Source: Vigna angularis
Lineage: Eukaryota > Streptophyta > Magnoliopsida > Fabales > Fabaceae
DNA: 64,000 nucleotides
Reading direction: 5' to 3'
NCBI RefSeq assembly: GCF_016808095.1
Contig: NC_068975.1
Coordinates: 3,410,001-3,474,000 of the forward strand
Shown: positions 59,701 to 64,000 of the stretch, in pieces
How positions within the stretch are numbered: the first letter of the stretch is position 1
Layout: every line of letters starts with the position of its first letter
The notes under the pieces: model-generated
Seen by the model: only the letters and a program-made list of their open reading frames with translations
Told to the model about the DNA's origin: nothing
Database searches by the model: none
Position numbers and translations under genes: made by a program

Positions 59701-62700
59701 AGGTTTCTGAGGAAGCGGCCACCAGGGTTGGGTCGCGCTTCACTAGGCGAACCTAACCCTCAACTTTGCCTGACAAACGGCGGCGGCGTACGGCGGCGGA
59801 CGGCGGCGGCGGCGACGGTGATAGCATCGGCGGCGGCGGAAACTGGCGGCGACAGCAGTGGCACACTGGGTCTGGCTCTTGATACCATGTTAAAACACTA
59901 AGACATTTTATTCATATATGAAAAGTGTAAGTTACAAGGTTATGGTATTCTATATATATATATATATAGAATACCATGACAGAACACAATTACACAATAT
60001 AACCCACTTCTCAAGTTGGGTACACACACAAACAACATCAAACAACAACATAAACATAATACATTTTAACAATAAGTATTCTTTCCTTTGTGCAGTGGAA
60101 CAAAGCAAGCAGCACATAGATTAAAGATTATATTTGGATTAGCTGGCATAAAAGCTGCTGAGCTTCATGGAAATCTTACTCAAGCCCAGCGTCTGGAAGT
60201 ATGTTGTTAATAATTGATGGGTGTATTATTTGTATTTTTTTCTATTTGGTTTATTTTGTAGTTATGTTGCTATCACATTTTTTGGATACTAAACTTGATT
60301 TCATTTGGGTTTCATGTTTTTTTTTCCTGTTGAAATTAGTTGTGATTGTGACAAGATTTACTCCCTTCTGATTGTCTATTCAGGCTTTGGAACAGTTTAG
60401 GAAGCAGCAAGTGGATTTTTTGGTTGCAACAGATGTGGCTGCTCGTGTACGACTCTATTCTTGACGTTTCCTTCTTCTTTATCCTCTTTGAATATTATTT
60501 TATTAATTGTATTGTTAAATCAAACACCCCTTTTGATCTCGTAAAACTGTGGTCACTCAAGGTGATCCTACAATTATTAAATATGTGGTTTTTCTAGCAT
60601 TTTCTTTTGGCATTTTGGAATTTGGATATAAATATGACACTGTTGCCTATGCTTTTATTTGTAGGGCCTTGACATTATTGGTGTTCAAACAGTTATCAAC
60701 TTTGCATGTCCACGTGATCTTACTAGGTATAGTCTATGATATCCATCTTTTTGTTAACTGGTAACTTTGCTTGACGTGTTGCTGCTGTGCTGTATATATG
60801 AGTATATATTTATTGATCTCACCTTAAACAATATCTCATTCTCTCCTTGGTCATCCTGATAACTTAAATAATTCTTTTATCCCCAAAGCTATGTTCATCG
60901 TGTGGGTCGAACTGCAAGAGCTGGAAGAGAAGGATATGCTGTCACTTTTGTGACTGACAATGATCGATCACTTTTAAAAGCCATTGTGAGTATCGTTTTA
61001 AGAATTGCTCCATTTTTTTCATATTTTTTTTCCATACTTTTCCTTATTTTTAAGGTAAAAAAGGTTGCATGAGTTCATCTGGATTTTGGGTCCTCGTCCT
61101 TTTTAGTCATTTATACATATTCTGCCAATGTATGTTAATTATTTTTCCCAATTAGTTATTCAAGTTTGACATTTCATCGGAAAGTTTCTACACCAAATAT
61201 TTTAATTACATAGTCTACATAGAAATATCCCATTCACTCTGTATGTACTAATTTTAGTTTTTATTTGGTCCGGATTATATATACCTTTACTATTAATCAT
61301 TTCACTAAAATATGCCTGAAGAATACCAGATATTTTTATTGTTTTCCTATTAAGGGAGAGAATACACAAATGGAAAAAAAAATCTAGTTATGCTTTAAAT
61401 GAGCCATTTATAATCAGTCCTGTAACTATTGATTTTCAATTAATTAGGCCAAGAGAGCCGGTTCAAAGTTGAAAAGCCGCATTGTTGCTGAGCAATCTAT
61501 ACTTAAGTGGTCTCATATTATTGAGCAAATGGAGGATCAAATTGATGAAGTACTTCGAGAAGAGAGGTGTTGATTGTATATTATTTTATTTAGTTTTTAA
61601 GGCTTCATTCTTTATCTTTCACTTCCATTTTACTAATATTTTACTGTATTTATATTTCTATTTATTCAGTGAAGAGAGAATTCTAAGGAAAGCTGAAATG
61701 GAGGCCACAAAGGTATTTACCAGTTATCTTGTTTTGCTTGCTTCCAATATTGGCATGCCTTGGATAACTAAAAATGTAATCATGTCTATGTCATTTCAGA
61801 GTAACATCGCTTAGAAAATTATATTATCTTAATTTTATTATGTTACAGTCCCTGACTTCGGAACCAGTATGATTATTTTCATTTTCTCATCATTAACATT
61901 TCCCCTTTACTAAAAGTATGCACTTATATGACATTGGCAGGCCGAAAACATGATTGAACATAAGGACGAGATCTTTTCCCGTCCCAAAAGAACATGGTTT
62001 GTCACAGAGAAGGAGAAAAAGCTTGCTGCCAAAGCAGCTAAGGTAGAATATCTTCTTATCTTCCTGAATAATATCTCAAATTAGTGGCATTAATTTACCA
62101 TCTTACGATGGATTGATTGAGCGTTATACTTCAGAAGAAATCTCACTCCGTTCTTATAATATATTTATGCATGTCTGGATTAAAGCTTATTCAGAAGAAA
62201 TCTCACTCCGTCTCCCATTTTCAGCTTCTTAAGGAAATCTTTTGGAAAATGGTTGTTGTTTCTTCTAAAATAATAGCTAAATCAAACATGCAATTAGTCT
62301 TATATTAACTAGTAATTACAATGATTCAATCCTAATTACACAAATATAGAAACCTTAATTAGTTCCTAAGATTGCCCCTAATTGATTCTATCATATACAC
62401 GTATGCTTCATTTCAGTAAGTATCCAGCGATATATTTTAATGATTATTGTTGAGAATAGAGAAACTGGAAAGACATATAATGAGTTACATGTGTGTTACA
62501 CACATGGAACAACAATAAGGACTATAATCAATTGTTAATACAGCGAAATATTTACCCAGATATTTTCCTATCTATTATGGTCGAATCATATCACATTTTC
62601 CTATTTAATGTAATCAAGTCATATTTTAGCAATTATAATGCACATGAACAACGGTGACTCTTTCCTTTATAATGCACGTGAACAAACTAATGACTGAATG

Positions 62701-63771
62701 GCAAGTTATTTTTGTTTAGATTTCTCTTTCTTGGGTGAAATATTTCCAATTGTTGATAAGAAATGCAATAATTATGATCAGGCATCCTCCCAAGAGAAGA
62801 ACAAGAGTTCTGGGAAAGAGGTAATTAGCGCCGAACAAGCTGAAGACCTCAGAATGAAGGAAAAGAGGAAGCGAGAGCGAGAGGTAACAGAGTTTCCCAA
62901 TTTTGTTATGCATGCAGTTTGTTTGTTTATATACATATAAAATGTAAGTGGGCTTGCATTTTTATGCATTGCTATGTATTTACTTGATGAATATGTCTTT
63001 GGTGTAGAAACATTTGCCTAGAAAGAAGCGCAGAAAGTTAGAAGCAGCTAGAGAGATGTTGGAGGATGAGGAGCAGGATGGTAACCAAGTAGAGGTATAT
63101 GCACTCCTCCTTCCTATTAACATTCTTCATGCATGAAGGCTGAAATATACTCTTTGTTGTTCTTCTTGTTGCACTTAAAATAAATGCATGTGATTGCAGG
63201 CCAAGGGAACGAATAAAAAAGAAAAAGGTGGATTGTCACTTGTTGATCTTGCTTATCGACGGGCAAAAGCAGTGAAGGCTGTTAAGAAGGCAGTAGATTC
63301 TGGCAAGATTGTGAAGAAGAGTCAGAAGAAATCTAGTAATGTTCCAAGGAAAACTCCTTCAAGGACAGAAGAGATGAGGGATCTATTCCAGACTGACATG
63401 AAGGATAAAAAGCCAAAAAGAAGAGGTGTTGGAGGAGGAAAGAAGGTGAAGAGTTCATTCAAAAGCAAGTCAAGGTATTAATATTGTCTCTTTTCTGAAA
63501 CCAGTAACTCTGAGCTTTTAAGCGTCCCTCAAATCATTGATCTCATCTTGATTCATTCTATTTGCTTCTAAAGTTTTTCATTGTTTTCATTTTCATTTTC
63601 TTTGGTTCATTATTTTTACAGTGAGTAGATATTTGTTTGCCCCTCTAGTTATAATTCTGTAGTTACTACATTGGTAACTTTATGCATGTCGATTTATTTT
63701 ACACTAGTTTGTTCAATGCCAAAAAATGAACTCTCAATTCAAATTCCCTTTTCAGGTACAAGCGCAAGTAG
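51354..63771 (+). CDS. RH28: DEAD-box ATP-dependent RNA helicase 28 (DRS1/DDX27 type)
   Basis: Nineteen coding exons: 51354-51689, 52618-52797, 53029-53097, 53199-53305, 53856-53934, 54556-54729, 54854-55002, 55381-55476, 60096-60198, 60384-60446, 60665-60726, 60889-60985, 61448-61566, 61670-61712, 61941-62042, 62782-62883, 63008-63094, 63200-63474 and 63756-63771. All junctions are GT-AG and in phase, giving 752 residues. The N-terminus is acidic. Helicase motifs: Q (ending at Q172), I AITGSGKT (189-196), Ia PTREL (224-228), Ib TPGR (273-276), II DEAD (298-301), III SAT (329-331), V around TDVAARGLD (447-455), [13 protein letters not shown] (476-486). The C-terminus is lysine/arginine-rich with [18 protein letters not shown]. 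The family acts in nucleolar large-subunit rRNA processing. Intron 8 (55477-60095) holds a copia element in antisense orientation. No defect is visible. Confidence 0.95.
53691..53716. repeat. Short (AT)n run in intron 4 of the RH28-like gene
   Basis: A short TA repeat of about 26 bp (catacatatatatatat...) lies in the intron between exons 4 and 5. Confidence 0.85.
55669..55854 (-). repeat. 3' LTR of Copia-5
   Basis: This 186-bp LTR contains a perfect inverted repeat, ggtattct and agaatacc around an AT run (about 55724-55759), able to form a long hairpin. Confidence 0.95.
55862..59245 (-). CDS. Copia-5 pol polyprotein (protease, integrase, RT, RNase H), intact frame without gag
   Basis: A single open frame of 1127 codons. 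After about 80 residues of leader come protease ([17 protein letters not shown] at 87-89), the integrase HHCC region (HDRLGHPN to CESCQLGKH), the integrase core ([25 protein letters not shown]) and its C-terminal part ([10 protein letters not shown]). RT follows ([18 protein letters not shown], catalytic YVDDIVITG), then RNase H ([45 protein letters not shown]), and the frame ends YDLYAPA. All catalytic acidic residues are visible. The residue after RSDN is A rather than the common G. No capsid region or zinc knuckle precedes protease, although copia polyproteins normally carry about 250-300 residues there. It is therefore likely dependent on gag from another element. Confidence 0.93.
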   Translation of the reverse strand: MDPTHKSRMTSSTKTNFSLSATSRNGANGGCHSSRSGYVQCSNEEYQEFLRYKFEKSTGHCQFPLVPSMSSARISQSAESQGSWILDSGASNHLSGNTRLFSSITSQKVPQLVTIANGSKLTSQGIGKVSLSPSLNLNSVLYIPHCPYNLMSVSQLTRSLNCSITFTATSFVIQEHGTGRRIGEGYESGGLYFLKPTSLVSCISTSSPKILHDRLGHPNLSKLKLMVPSLKHIPVLDCESCQLGKHVRSSYPKKSETRCKSIFSTIHSDIWGPSRVTSFGFNYFVTFIDEFSRCTWVYLMKERSELLAIFMSFVNEIQNQFGKTIKILRSDNAKEYFSAAFSSFLSSKGILHQSTCPHTPQQNGIAERKNRHLIETARSLMLNTNVPVHHWGDAILTACFQINRMPSSSLENKVPHSVIFPNDALYHIPPRVFGCTCFVHNVSPGLDKLSPKSIKCVFLGYSRIQKGYRCYSPSTRRYYMSSDVTFFEDTPFFLSSKEYPSSVEEMLPIPLCDPLVIPASPSLAQTQNAQDIVEPPSSVPEDPRDSTPSPSDSQTMDPSSSSSSLDSNQAWPIALRKGIRSTRNPYPVYNFLSYHRLSPTYFSFVSSLSNIKVPNNVREALDHPGWRQAMIDEMQALDKSGTWDLVPLPPDKKPVGCRWVYAIKVGPTGAIDRLKARLVAKGYTQVYGLDYCDTFSPVAKISSVRLFLAMAAIRQWPLHQLDIKNAFLHGDLEEEIYMEQPPGFSCVAQGESKLVCKLRRSLYGLKQSPRAWFGKFSHVVQQFGLKRCEADHSVFYGHSTPDKCVYLMVYVDDIVITGNDVARIAQLKDHLFNHFQTKDLGRLKYFLGIEVAQSKEGVIISQRKYALDILEETGLTDCKPIDSPMDSNKKLMKDHGEPFSDPERYRRLVGKLIYLTITRPDLSYPVGVVSQFMQNPHIDHWNAVVRILRYVKGNPGHGLLYENKGSTELEGYCDADWAGCPNDRRSTTGYCVLLGGNLVSWKSKKQSVVARSSAEAEYRSMAIATCELIWIKQLLQELKFCENKPMKLYCDNQAALHIASNPVFHERTKHIEIDCHFIREKLLSKDLITEFVNSNEQFADIFTKSLRGPRIQFICSKLGAYDLYAPA
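59246..59887 (-). other. GC-rich leader of Copia-5 in place of gag
   Basis: About 640 bp lie between the primer site and the pol start, with CGG/GCC-rich stretches, strongest near 59780-59860. A minus-strand frame of 113 codons (59743-59402) is serine/arginine rich and lacks gag features. It resembles the leader of Copia-1 (7315-7686) in position and composition. Confidence 0.6.
59888..60071 (-). repeat. 5' LTR of Copia-5
   Basis: This 184-bp LTR is identical by eye to 55669-55854 except for one fewer AT unit. It ends 24 bp before exon 9 of the helicase gene. Confidence 0.95.
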
Positions 63772-64000
63772 TCTGTGAAGCTGATAATCCTTGTCATAAA
63801 CTTGTGCATGGAAGGACCATAGAAACCTGCAATGTGTCCTTGTTACTAACCAGACACGTATTCAAATGCTTATAATACCAGATATCTACTCCCACCATTG
63901 GAGTTGTGAATTTCAACTGATGCATTTGGGTGGTCATGGTGAGTGGTGAGTGGTGTGTAACCTCTGTTGTGGGGGTTATGATAGCTGTAACTAATACTAC
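63772..64000 (+). other. 3' UTR region of the RH28-like gene
   Basis: This is the sequence after the TAG at 63769-63771 to the window end. No canonical AATAAA is obvious; ataatacc near 63874 is the closest AT-rich stretch. The transcript end is probably here or beyond the window. Confidence 0.5.

Larger units (their letters stand above)
55669..60071 (-). mobile_element. Very young Ty1/copia element in intron 8 of the RH28-like gene (Copia-5)
   Basis: The LTRs of 186 bp (55669-55854) and 184 bp (59888-60071) are TGTTAAAACAC...TTTTAACA. They are flanked by a perfect target duplication ATAAG (55664-55668 and 60072-60076). The LTRs appear identical except for one AT unit. A polypurine tract (ctccccctcaagc on the plus strand) abuts the left LTR and the primer site TGGTATCAAGAGCC (element sense) abuts the right LTR. 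The pol frame is fully open but no gag is present; a GC-rich leader takes its place. The element is antisense to the helicase gene. It belongs to the same broad lineage as Copia-1. Confidence 0.97.

Overview
This window is eukaryotic nuclear DNA from a plant, most likely a eudicot and plausibly a legume of the Phaseolus/Vigna type. The evidence is two intron-rich plant genes with GT-AG introns, Ty1/copia elements primed from initiator tRNA-Met, a Cassandra TRIM with a 5S-rRNA-like LTR, hAT-like and Mutator-like elements, and a high AT content. The species cannot be fixed from sequence alone. There are no operons, CRISPR arrays or prokaryotic features.

Layout. 1-28.4 kb is a nest of retroelements built into a diverged dispersed repeat. 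In order it holds: a copia element on the minus strand (Copia-1, 222-7839) split by a non-coding LTR element (1222-4727) that carries a Cassandra TRIM; an hAT-like element (9328-10048); a gag-only copia element (10254-14967); a 3'-truncated copia on the plus strand (15504-about 20118); and a large non-coding LTR-like element (20305-27451). That last element was itself entered by a TRIM containing an internally deleted copia (20614-23822) and by an hAT-like element carrying a Cassandra fragment (25065-26222). Many borders are fixed by TG...CA ends, matched LTR lengths and target-site duplications (TSDs).

29.9-38.0 kb holds an apparently intact minus-strand gene for a TORTIFOLIA1/SPIRAL2-type microtubule-associated protein (6 coding exons, 926 aa as modelled). 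38-49 kb is AT-rich intergenic DNA with a probable solo LTR (44999-46223) and a minisatellite (about 48.45-49.07 kb). A Mutator-like element with gene-like internal sequence (49449-51006) ends about 350 bp before the second gene. That gene, 51354-63771 on the plus strand, encodes a DEAD-box RNA helicase of the RH28/DRS1/DDX27 class (19 coding exons, 752 aa, all helicase motifs present). Its intron 8 holds a very young antisense copia element (55669-60071) whose LTRs differ only in an AT repeat and whose 1127-codon pol frame is open.

How the parts relate. The two host genes are unrelated in function: cortical microtubules versus ribosome biogenesis in the nucleolus. The rest is an ecology of partial elements. 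One copia has gag but no pol. Two related copias have pol but no N-terminal gag. TRIMs have neither. Three copia LTRs of one broad group carry dense arrays of an AATCGATT palindrome; in the two with a clear TATA box the array ends about 50 bp upstream of it. This shared promoter design is the most interesting structure not explained by the gene features.
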